From assembly GCA_934169745.1 (NCBI GenBank), contig CAKPOE010000001.1, positions 62,001 through 126,000 of the forward strand: a DNA stretch of 64,000 nt. Reading direction: 5' to 3'. The stretch's first letter is position 1, and the number at the start of each line of letters is the position of its first letter. Below are positions 25,244 through 34,031 of the stretch, piece by piece. The position numbers and the translations under genes are program-made. The DNA is from an uncultured Clostridia bacterium. Its GTDB lineage: Bacteria; Bacillota; Clostridia; TANB77; UBA1234. Under the pieces are notes generated by a model that did not search any database, had not been told where the DNA came from, and worked only from the letters and a program-made list of their open reading frames with translations.

Positions 25244-27622
25244 ATGAGAGTACTTTTTGCAATGGGTAATGCACAAACATCAAAATCGATTGCTGAGCAA
25301 TATAAAATTCGTTACGATGAAGAGTTGGAATATAAAGACGTGTTTTATTTTAAAGCATTGATAGAAGAAGTAAAGAAAGACAAAGAGTATGATAGAATTG
25401 TAATAAGTGAAGAACTAGAACAATTTCCTGTAAATAGTTTGGAGGAAATTGATAAGTTTATATTTAATAATATTGATAAAGTTACTGATGAAATAGAAGC
25501 ATCAGTGTCAAAAATAATATTTATTTGTTCTGATAGAAGGACAAGATCTGATGGATTGCTTAATAAGTTGTATGGAAATGGCATATACAGTATGCTTATA
25601 GGCGATGATAGAAGTATTAGTAACTTGTGTAGTATTATTAATACACCAAAAACAAAGAAACAAGCAAAAGAGTTTTTAAGAATAGATTATAGCACATCAA
25701 TAACTAGTGATGGAGAAAGCGAAGATACTGTTGATGAGACTCAAATCTTTAGCATATTGAAATATTATGAAAGATTGGGTAACGATTCGTCAAAATATGT
25801 TGAAGCTTTTGATAAGATTTCAGAACAATATACACAAAAGCAACTTAAGGTAATAGCAAATTTCTTGCCGCAGAGAGTAAAAGATGTATTAATGGCATCT
25901 GATAAGTATGCATATTTATACATTGGACTTCCTGACAGAGGTGAGGAGAAGAGTAAGCCACAAGAAAAGAAAAATCTCTTAAGCATATTAAAGTGGAACA
26001 AGGCGGAAAGAGAAGAGGAAGAAGCCAGAAAACGCGAAGAAAGACGTATACGACAAGAAGAGGAAAGACTTGAGGAAGAAGAGAAAGAAAGACAAAAAGA
26101 AGAGGAATTAAAGCGTAGAAGAGAGGCAGAAGAAGCAAAACGTCAAGCGGAAGAAAAACGTTTAAGAGAAGAATCTGAGAGAAGAAGGCTTGCTGAAGAA
26201 AAGAAAAAACAAGAAGAGCTAGAAAGAAAAAGAATAGAAGAAGCAAGACGTGCAGAAGAAGCTGAACGTGACAGAAAACAAGAGGAAGAGAGAAGGGCGG
26301 CTGAGGAAAGAAGAAGACAAGAAGCTTTAGAGAGAGAAGCAAGACGAAGAGAAGAAGAGAAACAGAGAGAGGAAGCGGAGATTGTTGTCGAGAATTTAGT
26401 AGCCACACAAGTTGAAAATGCTAAAAACGATGAACAAGAGGCTAGACGACAAGCAGAGGAAGAAAGAGCAAAACAAGAAGCTGAGGCTAAGAGACAAGCT
26501 GAAGAGGAAAGAGCAAGACAAGAGGCTGAAGTTAGAAGACAAGCTGAAGAAGAAAAAGCAAGACAAGAAGCAGAAGCTAAGAGACAAGCTGAAGAAGAAA
26601 GAGCAAGACAAGAGGCTGAAGTTAGAAGACAAGCTGAAGAAGAAAAAGCAAGACAAGAAGCAGAAGCTAAGAGACAAGCTGAAGAAGAAAAAGCAAGACA
26701 AGAAGCAGAAGCTAAGAGACAAGCTGAGGAAGAAAAAGCAAGACGAGAAACTGAGAGTCTTGCAAAAGTTGAAGATGAGCAGTATTCTAATTATAGAGGT
26801 GGCATTTTTGAGGTACCAAAAGATTACAAAAAGGTTGTAGTATTAGTAGGTGCTAATAAGAGTGGAACAACATTCCTTGTAAATGCAATTTCAAATAATA
26901 TGGCTGCAAAACAAATAAATACAGCCATCCTTGATATGACGAAGGATAGAGGCGTTTATTACATTTACAATCGAGATGAACAAAAATTAAGAAGAATTGC
27001 TTTAGAGTGCTTGAAGAAACTATCTGAAGGTATAGATACTTTCATTCCAGCAGATAAATTTTTAAGAGTTTATACAGCTGTACCAGGAACGCTAGAAGAG
27101 AATAGAAAAAATTTAAAACATAAAACGTTAATAGAAACAGTAAAAAGAAATAATAATTTGGTAATCGTTGATGCAGATTTTTCTACACCAGTGGAATATT
27201 TTGAGCAGGCTTCAGAAATTTATATAGTTCAAGATTTGGATATATTAAAACTTCAAGAGACAACAATGTTCTTAAGAGAACTAAAAAACAGGCAAATAGA
27301 TATGTCTAAGATAAAAATAATAATAAACAAATACGTAAAAACAGCTTTAACACCAAAGAAGATAGTTGAAGGACTTTCATATTACAATGACCCAGAGATG
27401 TCTTTTGTGGATGAGTTGTTAAATGGAAAAGTTATATATTCAATTATTCCGTACAGAATGGAAAACTATGCTAATTACGTTGAAGGATTGTACAGAAATA
27501 ATATTAATTACAAAATGTATACACAAGATTTTAAAGATGCAGTAGAAAGCTTATGTATGCAAATTTATCCTGTTGGAAGGACGGCACCAGTGCAAAAAAC
27601 GAGAAGAGGTTTGTTTGGTTAA
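25244..27622 (+). CDS. ParA/MinD-like ATPase with TadZ/CpaE-like layout and long charged coiled coil
   Basis: 792 residues in three parts. Residues 1-145 look like a receiver-type or ARD-like domain (MRVLFAMGNAQTSKSIAE, YDRIVISEELEQFP, IIFICSDRRTRS). Residues about 245-510 are a continuous Glu/Lys/Arg/Gln coiled coil with seven 15-residue tandem repeats. Residues about 525-792 are a SIMIBI P-loop domain with a degenerate Walker A (VGANKSGTTFL), NLVIVDADFS and IKIIINKYVK. CpaE/TadZ proteins that position pilus machines share a receiver-ATPase plan, but the coiled-coil insert is unusual. Weakened nucleotide binding is possible. Alternative: a cytoskeletal or partition protein unrelated to pili. 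Confidence 0.65.
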   Translation: MRVLFAMGNAQTSKSIAEQYKIRYDEELEYKDVFYFKALIEEVKKDKEYDRIVISEELEQFPVNSLEEIDKFIFNNIDKVTDEIEASVSKIIFICSDRRTRSDGLLNKLYGNGIYSMLIGDDRSISNLCSIINTPKTKKQAKEFLRIDYSTSITSDGESEDTVDETQIFSILKYYERLGNDSSKYVEAFDKISEQYTQKQLKVIANFLPQRVKDVLMASDKYAYLYIGLPDRGEEKSKPQEKKNLLSILKWNKAEREEEEARKREERRIRQEEERLEEEEKERQKEEELKRRREAEEAKRQAEEKRLREESERRRLAEEKKKQEELERKRIEEARRAEEAERDRKQEEERRAAEERRRQEALEREARRREEEKQREEAEIVVENLVATQVENAKNDEQEARRQAEEERAKQEAEAKRQAEEERARQEAEVRRQAEEEKARQEAEAKRQAEEERARQEAEVRRQAEEEKARQEAEAKRQAEEEKARQEAEAKRQAEEEKARRETESLAKVEDEQYSNYRGGIFEVPKDYKKVVVLVGANKSGTTFLVNAISNNMAAKQINTAILDMTKDRGVYYIYNRDEQKLRRIALECLKKLSEGIDTFIPADKFLRVYTAVPGTLEENRKNLKHKTLIETVKRNNNLVIVDADFSTPVEYFEQASEIYIVQDLDILKLQETTMFLRELKNRQIDMSKIKIIINKYVKTALTPKKIVEGLSYYNDPEMSFVDELLNGKVIYSIIPYRMENYANYVEGLYRNNINYKMYTQDFKDAVESLCMQIYPVGRTAPVQKTRRGLFG
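26447..26761 (+). repeat. Seven 45-bp tandem repeats inside the coiled-coil gene
   Basis: Seven units of RQAEEE(R/K)AxQEAEx(K/R), 15 residues each, with near-identical DNA in the later units. Two alternating versions (EAK and EVR endings) show array expansion by unequal exchange. No frame change occurs. Confidence 0.85.
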
Positions 27623-27634
27623 AAGGAGGTACTT

Positions 27635-27895
27635 ATGGACCAAGAAAATACGATATTTTTTAAAGTAGAAAAGGAAAAGAAAAGTAATTCAAAGCAAATA
27701 TTAAGACAAGTATATGAAGCTTTAGTGGAGAAGGGGTATAACCCAGTAAGTCAAATAGTTGGATATATTCTGTCTGGAGACCCGACATATATAACCAGTT
27801 ATAAAGATGCGAGAAGCTTGATAAGACAATTGGAAAGAGATGAACTTTTGGAAGAATTAGTAAAAGAATATATAGGAGTAAATAACGAAGAATGA
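27635..27895 (+). CDS. ireB: IreB family regulatory phosphoprotein (UPF0297)
   Basis: 86 residues with AAAGGAGG before ATG 27635. ILRQVYEALVEKGYNPVSQI and VGYILSGDPTYITSYKDARS are the UPF0297 signature. In Enterococcus, IreB is phosphorylated by the PASTA kinase IreK and affects cephalosporin resistance and wall homeostasis. It is the first gene of the conserved ireB-ruvX-DUF1292 set and overlaps ruvX by 4 bases. The alaS gene that often precedes the set is absent. Confidence 0.93.
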   Translation: MDQENTIFFKVEKEKKSNSKQILRQVYEALVEKGYNPVSQIVGYILSGDPTYITSYKDARSLIRQLERDELLEELVKEYIGVNNEE

Positions 27896-28308
27896 GAATT
27901 TTAGGAATAGACTATGGAGATGTGAGAACGGGAACGGCGATTTCAGATCCGCTGGGCCTTACAGCTCAAGGGCTAGAAACAATTAATCATGGAAACAATG
28001 AAAAGATGTTGTTGAATAGACTTGATGAGATTATCAAACAATATTCAGTAGAGTTGATAGTTATAGGTTTTCCAATAAATATGAATGCAACAAAAGGTCC
28101 TCGAGCGGAAAAGACAGAAAAATTTATAGAAAAATTAAAAAGTAGATTTCACTTGAAGGTGGAAAAAATCGACGAAAGATTGACAACTGTTTCTGCACAT
28201 AGGACAATGACCGAGTTAGGTATTTCTAAAGACAAGAAAAAAAGTATAGTAGATACTATGTCTGCAACATATATTTTGCAGATGTATCTAGATAGAACAA
28301 TCGTATAA
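27892..28308 (+). CDS. ruvX: Holliday junction resolvase-like protein RuvX/YqgF
   Basis: 138 residues. ILGIDYGDVRTGTAISDPLG and LIVIGFPINMNATKGPRA are hallmark YqgF motifs with the RNase H fold acidic residues; KIDERLTTVSAHR completes the active site. The family is linked to 16S rRNA 5'-end processing and Holliday junction resolution. ATG overlaps the ireB stop (ATGA), implying translational coupling. Confidence 0.95.
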   Translation: MRILGIDYGDVRTGTAISDPLGLTAQGLETINHGNNEKMLLNRLDEIIKQYSVELIVIGFPINMNATKGPRAEKTEKFIEKLKSRFHLKVEKIDERLTTVSAHRTMTELGISKDKKKSIVDTMSATYILQMYLDRTIV

Positions 28309-28322
28309 AAGGAGGAATAAAA

Positions 28323-28646
28323 ATGAACGAAAATGAAAATGAAAACGTAAATAATCCAGAGGAACAAGAAGACTTTGATGAGTTAGATAATGTGATCGTT
28401 TTAAACGATGAAGATGGAAATGAAGTAGAATTTGAATTTCTAGACGTTGTTGAATTGGACGGAAAGGAATATGTTGTTTTACTTCCAGTAGAAGAAGCTG
28501 AAAACGGAGAAGTTGTTATATTCAGAGTAGAAGGCGAAGAAGATGATGAGTCTTATGTTGGAGTAGATGATGAGGCAGAAGCTGAAAGAGTATTTAAAGA
28601 GTTCAAAGAAAGAACAAAGGATACATTTGATTTTGTTGAAGAATAA
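28323..28646 (+). CDS. DUF1292 domain protein (UPF0473, YrzB)
   Basis: 107 residues, very acidic. Core DUF1292 pattern: NVIVLNDEDGNEVEFEFLDV, LDGKEYVVLLPVEE and EVVIFRVEGEEDDESY. It is the third member of the conserved ireB-ruvX-DUF1292 operon, 14 bases after ruvX with AAAGGAGG. Function is unknown. The operon ends at the hairpin following it. Confidence 0.92.
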   Translation: MNENENENVNNPEEQEDFDELDNVIVLNDEDGNEVEFEFLDVVELDGKEYVVLLPVEEAENGEVVIFRVEGEEDDESYVGVDDEAEAERVFKEFKERTKDTFDFVEE

Positions 28647-28669
28647 TATAACAATGTAGGTGTAATGGT

Positions 28670-28708
28670 GGGGCAGCCAATGAACAGATTTCTGGCAGCC
28701 CCCTTTTT
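28670..28708 (+). terminator. Terminator overlapping a family B-like repeat
   Basis: GGGGC-A-GCCA (28670-28679) pairs with TGGC-A-GCCCC (28693-28702) with one A:A mismatch and is followed by CTTTTTG. GAACAGATTTCTGGCAG and, further on, GAAAATCGGTCATC match the two arms of the family B palindrome. Confidence 0.65.
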
Positions 28709-28792
28709 GTTAATTATGCTAGAAAATCGGTCATCTATACAAAAACATATAACTAAACTAATGTAAATACACAAATAATTAAGGAGAAATCA

Positions 28793-30010
28793 ATGGAAGA
28801 ATTAATACAAAAAACAGAAAATGAAATAAAATCGATTTTTGAAGAACGTCAAAGAATATGTGAGTTCAATGAAAAAAAAGTGCTTACAGCATTTATAAAT
28901 AATCATATAAGCGAAGCTCATTTAAATGGAACAACAGGTTATGGTTACGGTGATATTGGAAGAGAAGCAATTGAGAATATTTTTGCAGAAGTGTTTAAGG
29001 CGGAAGATGCATTGGTAAGAACTCAATTTATTTCTGGAACACACACGATATCAACAACTTTATTTGGAATATTAAGACCAGGAGATACAGTTGTGAGCAT
29101 AAACGGAAAACCATATGACACGCTTGATGAGGTGATTGGTATACGTGAAAATCCTAGTTCGTTGAAAGCATTTGGAGTTAAATATGATCAAGTGGAATTG
29201 AAAGATGGAAAGTTCGATTTGAAAGAAATAGAAAATAAACTAAGTAGCGAAAAAGTGAAACTTGTGATGATACAACGCTCACGTGGTTATGCATATAGAG
29301 ATGCTTTATTAATAAGTGAAATTGAAGAAGCTATAAGTACAGTAAAAAAAGTATCACCAGATACAATAATAATGGTTGACAACTGTTATGGTGAATTTAC
29401 AGAAGAAAGAGAACCTATTGAAGTTGGAGCGGATGTTGCGGTTGGTTCACTTATAAAAAACATGGGTGGTGGAATTGCAAAAACCGGTGGATACATAGTT
29501 GGTAAAAAAGAAATTATAGAATTAATAAGTGATAGATATAGCGCACCAGGGTTAGGCAAAGAGGGTGGTGCAACCCTTCAAAATAATAGAGATATTTTGC
29601 AAGGAATATATATGGCACCACATATCGTTACAGAAGCATTGAAAACGGCTATTTTTGCAGCAAGACTTTTAGAACAATTAGGGTACGAAGCGTCTCCTAA
29701 GTACGATGCAAAACGTTCTGATATTGTACAGATGATAAAATTTAAGGATGCCGATAAATTGATAAAGTATTGTCAAGGAATTCAGGCAATGTCTCCAATT
29801 GATTCGAATGTTATACCAGAGCCATGGGACATGCCAGGTTACGATAGCAAAGTAATAATGGCAGCAGGAGCATTTGTATCTGGATCTTCAATAGAATTGA
29901 GTTGTGATGGACCATTAAGAGAGCCATATATAGCATTTATGCAAGGCGGTTTAACGTATGGGTATGGTAAACTTGCAGTAATAAACGCAGTGCGAAATCT
30001 TGAAAAATAA
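28793..30010 (+). CDS. Methionine gamma-lyase family PLP enzyme (aluminium-resistance protein family)
   Basis: 405 residues. Matches the Met_gamma_lyase/aluminium resistance family, a fold-type I PLP group: TTGYGYGDIGREAIENIFAE, FISGTHTISTTLFGILRPGD, MVDNCYGEFTEEREP (Asp contacting PLP) and SLIKNMGGGIAKTGG with the Schiff-base Lys. The biological substrate of the family is not established; methionine or cysteine-conjugate lyase is inferred from homology. AAGGAG precedes ATG 28793. It is followed after 60 bases by the flavoprotein gene. Confidence 0.88.
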   Translation: MEELIQKTENEIKSIFEERQRICEFNEKKVLTAFINNHISEAHLNGTTGYGYGDIGREAIENIFAEVFKAEDALVRTQFISGTHTISTTLFGILRPGDTVVSINGKPYDTLDEVIGIRENPSSLKAFGVKYDQVELKDGKFDLKEIENKLSSEKVKLVMIQRSRGYAYRDALLISEIEEAISTVKKVSPDTIIMVDNCYGEFTEEREPIEVGADVAVGSLIKNMGGGIAKTGGYIVGKKEIIELISDRYSAPGLGKEGGATLQNNRDILQGIYMAPHIVTEALKTAIFAARLLEQLGYEASPKYDAKRSDIVQMIKFKDADKLIKYCQGIQAMSPIDSNVIPEPWDMPGYDSKVIMAAGAFVSGSSIELSCDGPLREPYIAFMQGGLTYGYGKLAVINAVRNLEK

Positions 30011-30070
30011 CATAAATATACTGTAGATGCCAATACTCTTGGCACCTTACAAATAAGGAGAAAATGAAAA

Positions 30071-31315
30071 ATGAAGGTTGTAATAATTGGTGCAGGACCT
30101 GCTGGTATGATGGCGGCGATAACGGCAAGAAAAAATGGTGATGATGTAACAATACTTGAAAAAATGCGTACAGTCGGAAGAAAGCTTTCTATAACTGGAA
30201 AAGGACGTTGCAACATAACTAACATGGTTCCAATTGAAGATTTTTTTAAAAACATACCAGGAAATAGTAAGTTTTTATATAGTGCATTTTATAGCTATAC
30301 GAACGAAAATTTAATTAGTGACTTGAATGCACTTGGAGTAAAAACAAAGATTGAAAGAGGACAAAGAGTGTTTCCGGCTTCTGATAATGCTATGGAAATA
30401 GTTGAAAAACTAAAAAGAGAGATGGATAGATTAAAGATAAAAACTCTAGTTAACACAACGGTTAGTAGCCTAATTGTAAGAGATGAAAAAGTAATTGGAG
30501 TAAAAACCAACAATGGAAATTACGACTGCGATAAAGTAGTAATAGCTACAGGCGGTAAGAGCTATCCTCTCACAGGCTCGACGGGAGATGGATATACACT
30601 TGCAAAATCTGTGGGACATACGATAATAGAGCCGAAAGGTTCACTTGTGCCAATAGAAACATATGAAAAAAATGATATGCAAGGTCTTTCTTTAAAAAAT
30701 ATTTCTATAGTAGTAATGGATGGAAATAGAAAAGTTTATGATGATTTCGGTGAAATGTTATTTACACATTTTGGCTTATCTGGTCCAGTTATATTAAGTG
30801 CAAGTAGTCACATATTAAGAATAAAAAACTTGAATGAGAAATTGAGGAACAAAGAGATAACTATACATATAGATTTAAAACCTGCTTTATCAGAAGAAAA
30901 GCTGGACAAAAGAGTACAAAGAGACTTTGAAGAACATAGTAAGAAACAATTCAAAAACTGTTTCGACGAATTATTGCCGGCAAAAATGATACCGTATATT
31001 ATAAAACTTTCAGAGGTTGATGAACAAAAACAAATAGATCAACTTACGAAAGAGGAAAGACAAAAAGTTGTTAAACTGCTAAAAAACATTACTTTTACAA
31101 TGAAAGGTTTTAGACCAATAGAAGAAGCGATTGTTACAGCTGGTGGTGTAAATGTAAAAGAGATTAATCCTTCTACAATGGAATCTAAGTTGATTAAGGG
31201 ATTATATTTTGCAGGAGAAGTGTTGGATGTGGATGCATACACAGGTGGTTTCAATCTTCAAATCGCTTTCAGTACAGGCTTTTTGGCAGGTAGCGTGTCG
31301 AAAGATGTCGAATAA
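30071..31315 (+). CDS. HI0933/BaiN-like NAD(P)/FAD-dependent oxidoreductase
   Basis: 414 residues. N-terminal FAD Rossmann motif IIGAGPAGMMAAITARKNG, then KMRTVGRKLSITGKGRCNITN, VIATGGKSYPLTGSTGDGY and LFTHFGLSGPVIL, which define the HI0933 family (YhiN). The C-terminal AGEVLDVDAYTGGFNLQIAFSTG is the second FAD contact. Some members (BaiN) reduce bile-acid intermediates but most have unknown substrates. AAGGAGAAAATG site upstream. Confidence 0.92.
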   Translation: MKVVIIGAGPAGMMAAITARKNGDDVTILEKMRTVGRKLSITGKGRCNITNMVPIEDFFKNIPGNSKFLYSAFYSYTNENLISDLNALGVKTKIERGQRVFPASDNAMEIVEKLKREMDRLKIKTLVNTTVSSLIVRDEKVIGVKTNNGNYDCDKVVIATGGKSYPLTGSTGDGYTLAKSVGHTIIEPKGSLVPIETYEKNDMQGLSLKNISIVVMDGNRKVYDDFGEMLFTHFGLSGPVILSASSHILRIKNLNEKLRNKEITIHIDLKPALSEEKLDKRVQRDFEEHSKKQFKNCFDELLPAKMIPYIIKLSEVDEQKQIDQLTKEERQKVVKLLKNITFTMKGFRPIEEAIVTAGGVNVKEINPSTMESKLIKGLYFAGEVLDVDAYTGGFNLQIAFSTGFLAGSVSKDVE

Positions 31316-31393
31316 GCCGGATGAAAAAATGTTGAAATATGTGGCAAAAGAATATAAAATCGGAGGCGTAGAGCCTCAGCTGCGGAGGGGTAT

Positions 31394-32011
31394 ATGTTGA
31401 CAAAATATAAAACGATATTTGGAGAAGCTACTGCAGAAATAAATGTGAAGAAGTCAAGATTTATAGCAGATGTGTTTCATATAGACGATGAGAGAGAATT
31501 TTCCGAAAAAAAGGAAATGATTAAGAAAAAGCATAGAGATGCAAAACATCATGTTTTTGCATATAGATTTGCAAATGGCTCAGAGCACTATAGCGATGAT
31601 GGAGAGCCGAGCGGAACTGCAGGAGTACCAATATTAGATATACTACGAGGCAAAGAATTACAAAATATATTAGTGGTTGTAACAAGATATTTCGGGGGAA
31701 CTTTGTTAGGAACAGGCGGTTTGGTAAAAGCATACAGTGATGTAGCAAAATTAGCGTTAGAAAGTGCAAGTTTTAAAGAAATGAATTTGGCTGTAAAATA
31801 TAAATTGGAAATTCCTTATAATGATTTTAATGTTGTTCAGCATTACTGCTCTACAAACAATATTACTATAACAGAGAGTTCTTTTTCAGATACTATTTCA
31901 ATGGAAATAGTTATGAAACAAGAAAAAGAATTTAAAATTTTAGAAAAATTAAGAGAGAAACTAGGCGGAAAGCTTAATATAAGCAAAGTTGGCACAGAAT
32001 TTTATATATAA
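31394..32011 (+). CDS. YigZ/IMPACT family protein
   Basis: 205 residues. KSRFIADVFHIDDEREF, HHVFAYRF, YSDDGEPSGTAGVPILDIL and VVTRYFGGTLLGTGGLVKAY are diagnostic of YigZ (UPF0029 fold plus C-terminal DUF1949). The eukaryotic relative IMPACT modulates GCN2; bacterial function is unsettled, with links to translation. Its ribosome site GCGGAGGGG lies inside a 78-bp gap after the flavoprotein gene. CGG here is untranslated unless the small overlapping frame is real. Confidence 0.93.
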   Translation: MLTKYKTIFGEATAEINVKKSRFIADVFHIDDEREFSEKKEMIKKKHRDAKHHVFAYRFANGSEHYSDDGEPSGTAGVPILDILRGKELQNILVVVTRYFGGTLLGTGGLVKAYSDVAKLALESASFKEMNLAVKYKLEIPYNDFNVVQHYCSTNNITITESSFSDTISMEIVMKQEKEFKILEKLREKLGGKLNISKVGTEFYI

Positions 32012-32044
32012 ATAGAACAATTGGAAAAATTTTCTATTTATATA

Positions 32045-32073
32045 TTGCATTTTCCAAAATTTGGTATTATAAT
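32045..32073 (+). promoter_or_regulatory. Sigma-A promoter of spo0A
   Basis: TTGCAT (32045-32050), 17 bp, TATAAT (32068-32073). TTGGAAAA (32021) and TTTTCCAA (32050) form a spaced inverted repeat around the -35 region, a possible operator or the upstream gene's terminator. Confidence 0.6.
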
Positions 32074-32118
32074 CTTAATTGTAGTAATAAAAAAGAATTT
32101 TATAAGGAGGAACGAAAA

Positions 32119-32928
32119 ATGCAAAAGAAAATTACGATTACGATAGCTGACGATAATAAAGACTTTGCAAATCTTATTTCAAAATTTTTAGGTACGCAGG
32201 AAGATATGGAAGTCATAGGAATTGCAAATGACGGAAAGGAGGCTGTTGATTTAATAATTTCAAAACAACCAGATGTGGCACTTCTAGATGTTATAATGCC
32301 ACAACTTGACGGAATTGGAGTACTCGAGAAATTAAGTTCCACAACACTAAGCAAGAAGCCTTTCTACATAATGCTTTCTGCCGTTGGTCAAGATACAATT
32401 ACCCAAAAAGCAATTATGATGGGTGCGGAATACTACATTGTAAAACCATTTGATTTAGAAACGCTTGCGAAAAGAATAAGAGAGGTAAAGAATGGAGTAG
32501 TAATTCCATCGGGAACAAATATGGTTCGTGAAGTTAAATCTCCTTATATAACTGTAAATTCGGAAAGATCGCCACAAAATCTCGAGGCACAAATAACAAA
32601 TGTAATTCATGAAGTTGGTGTGCCAGCACATATAAAAGGATATCAATATTTGAGAGAGGCAATTACGCTTGCTGTAAATGATATAGAGATAATTAATTCT
32701 GTAACAAAACTTTTATATCCAACACTAGCAAGAAAATATAAAACAACTCCATCGAGAGTAGAAAGAGCAATACGCCATGCGATAGAGGTAGCATGGTCAC
32801 GCGGACAAGTAGATGTAAATAATTCAATGTTTGGAAATACAATTTCAGCTAACAAAGGCAAGCCAACAAATAGTGAATTTATAGCTATGATAGCAGATAA
32901 GCTAAGATTAGAAATGAAAATTGCATAA
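32119..32928 (+). CDS. spo0A: Sporulation transcription factor Spo0A
   Basis: 269 residues with AAGGAGGA before ATG 32119. Receiver domain about 1-125: acidic pocket ADDN, phosphoacceptor Asp57 in VALLDVIMPQLDG, and Lys in YIVKPFD. The C-terminal sigma-A-contacting DNA-binding domain (about 155-265) has VIHEVGVPAHIKGYQYLREA and ARKYKTTPSRVERAIRHAIE, where the recognition helix TTPSRVERAIRHAIEVAW is nearly invariant in spore formers. It is the master switch of sporulation entry. It has its own promoter and strong terminator. The Spo0E-like phosphatase at 46491 is a possible counter-regulator. Confidence 0.97.
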   Translation: MQKKITITIADDNKDFANLISKFLGTQEDMEVIGIANDGKEAVDLIISKQPDVALLDVIMPQLDGIGVLEKLSSTTLSKKPFYIMLSAVGQDTITQKAIMMGAEYYIVKPFDLETLAKRIREVKNGVVIPSGTNMVREVKSPYITVNSERSPQNLEAQITNVIHEVGVPAHIKGYQYLREAITLAVNDIEIINSVTKLLYPTLARKYKTTPSRVERAIRHAIEVAWSRGQVDVNNSMFGNTISANKGKPTNSEFIAMIADKLRLEMKIA

Positions 32929-32938
32929 ACAAATCAGC

Positions 32939-32970
32939 AAAAAAGTCAACGCAAAAGCGTTGACTTTTTT
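32939..32970 (+). terminator. Strong intrinsic terminator of spo0A
   Basis: AAAAAAGTCAACGC and GCGTTGACTTTTTT are perfect complements around AAAA, ending in a T-run. Confidence 0.92.
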
Positions 32971-33083
32971 GTACTTACATTAAAAAATTCACTGATAAAA
33001 AATACACAGTTTTACAATTTTTAACATGGCTTTGCAAATTGTTACAAGAATGTTACATTTTCTTTACAAATCGTGAATAACTA

Positions 33084-33112
33084 TTGCAAGAGTATTAAAA
33101 TATGATTAAAAT
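33084..33112 (+). promoter_or_regulatory. Candidate promoter of the type IV pilus locus
   Basis: TTGCAA (33084-33089), 17 bp, TAAAAT (33107-33112). A TATACT at 33159 is a second possible -10. The 230-bp region is A/T rich with no gene. Confidence 0.4.
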
Positions 33113-33200
33113 ACAGTTATAAGATTATGGAAGATGTATACAAATGTCAAATAAATGATATACTAACGAAAAGATGATTTTATGGAAAAGGTGTGAAGAA

Positions 33201-34004
33201 ATGAGAATTCATTCAAGTGTACTTAAGAAAATATTGATGATTGTAGCAATAGTATGTATGGTTTCTTCTACATGCTTTGCAGCATGGTGGGCAACACCAG
33301 GATATGAGTGGGGATTGTCAAAAGGACTTACATCGGTTAAGTCTCAAGCACAATTAGAAAAAAGCGTATCACACACGGATTTGTATGCTACAATACTTAA
33401 ATATTTGAAGATGAAGGGTGTACAACCTTCTGGTAGAACAATACATCATAATGATGATATGGAGTACTTGAACAATGTTGTTGCCGGTGTGTTTGATATA
33501 GTTAATTCATATACTTCAAAAACAGAATTAACACCTGACCAATATAGAATTGTGGAAAGCTATATAGATCACGGAAGAGAGACATTCAATAAGTATAGCG
33601 AATATATAACGAAAAATAGTGTGAAAAATATAGATTTATATTTAGCACTTTCAAAATATAAAGCTGCCAAGTTAATTAACGATAGAGAGTACAGAGAGTA
33701 TGTACTGGCAGGCATGAAGAATATAAAAAACACAGAAATATTGAATTATGGAATTATACCTTATGCGGGAGACATTACGAGAAGAGAATTTTTATTGTTA
33801 ATGTACAGTCTGCTTTCAAGTCAAAATCTTAGTGACGCAACAGTAATACAACAATTTAATGATACTGGAGTACTGATTGGTTATCAAAGTGATTTGATGT
33901 TAGATAAAGAATTGACATATTCAGAAATGTTGACATTCTTGCACAGATTTGAAAATTTTGATTTTGAGCCTGTTGAGGATGAAGCGGAAGTTGTAGAAAA
34001 GTAA
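33201..34004 (+). CDS. Secreted protein with SLH-like segments, first gene of the pilus locus
   Basis: About 267 residues. ATG 33201 starts a signal peptide (ILMIVAIVCMVSSTCFA); an upstream start at 33174 is weaker. The mature protein begins AWWATPGYEWGLSKGLTSVK and ends with ITRREFLLLMYSLLSSQN and LTYSEMLTFLHRFENFDF, which resemble diverged S-layer homology repeats. The middle is helical. I do not recognise a specific family. It lies 27 bases before the PilM-PilN gene, so it may be a surface or assembly accessory of the pilus. Confidence 0.65.
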   Translation: MRIHSSVLKKILMIVAIVCMVSSTCFAAWWATPGYEWGLSKGLTSVKSQAQLEKSVSHTDLYATILKYLKMKGVQPSGRTIHHNDDMEYLNNVVAGVFDIVNSYTSKTELTPDQYRIVESYIDHGRETFNKYSEYITKNSVKNIDLYLALSKYKAAKLINDREYREYVLAGMKNIKNTEILNYGIIPYAGDITRREFLLLMYSLLSSQNLSDATVIQQFNDTGVLIGYQSDLMLDKELTYSEMLTFLHRFENFDFEPVEDEAEVVEK

Positions 34005-34031
34005 AATTCTAAAAAGGGAGCAACGGATACT

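Noticed and set aside
26412..26840. A long open frame of Lys/Asp/Arg repeats in another frame of the coiled-coil gene.
   Set aside because: It is a by-product of the 45-bp tandem repeats; the true frame continues through the region into the ATPase domain.
31305..31403. A 32-codon frame overlapping the end of the flavoprotein gene, with an in-frame CGG at 31383.
   Set aside because: No clear ribosome site or recognisable protein; its CGG lies in the ribosome site GCGGAGGGG of the YigZ gene. If real it would be another CGG site or exception, so it was left out of the count.
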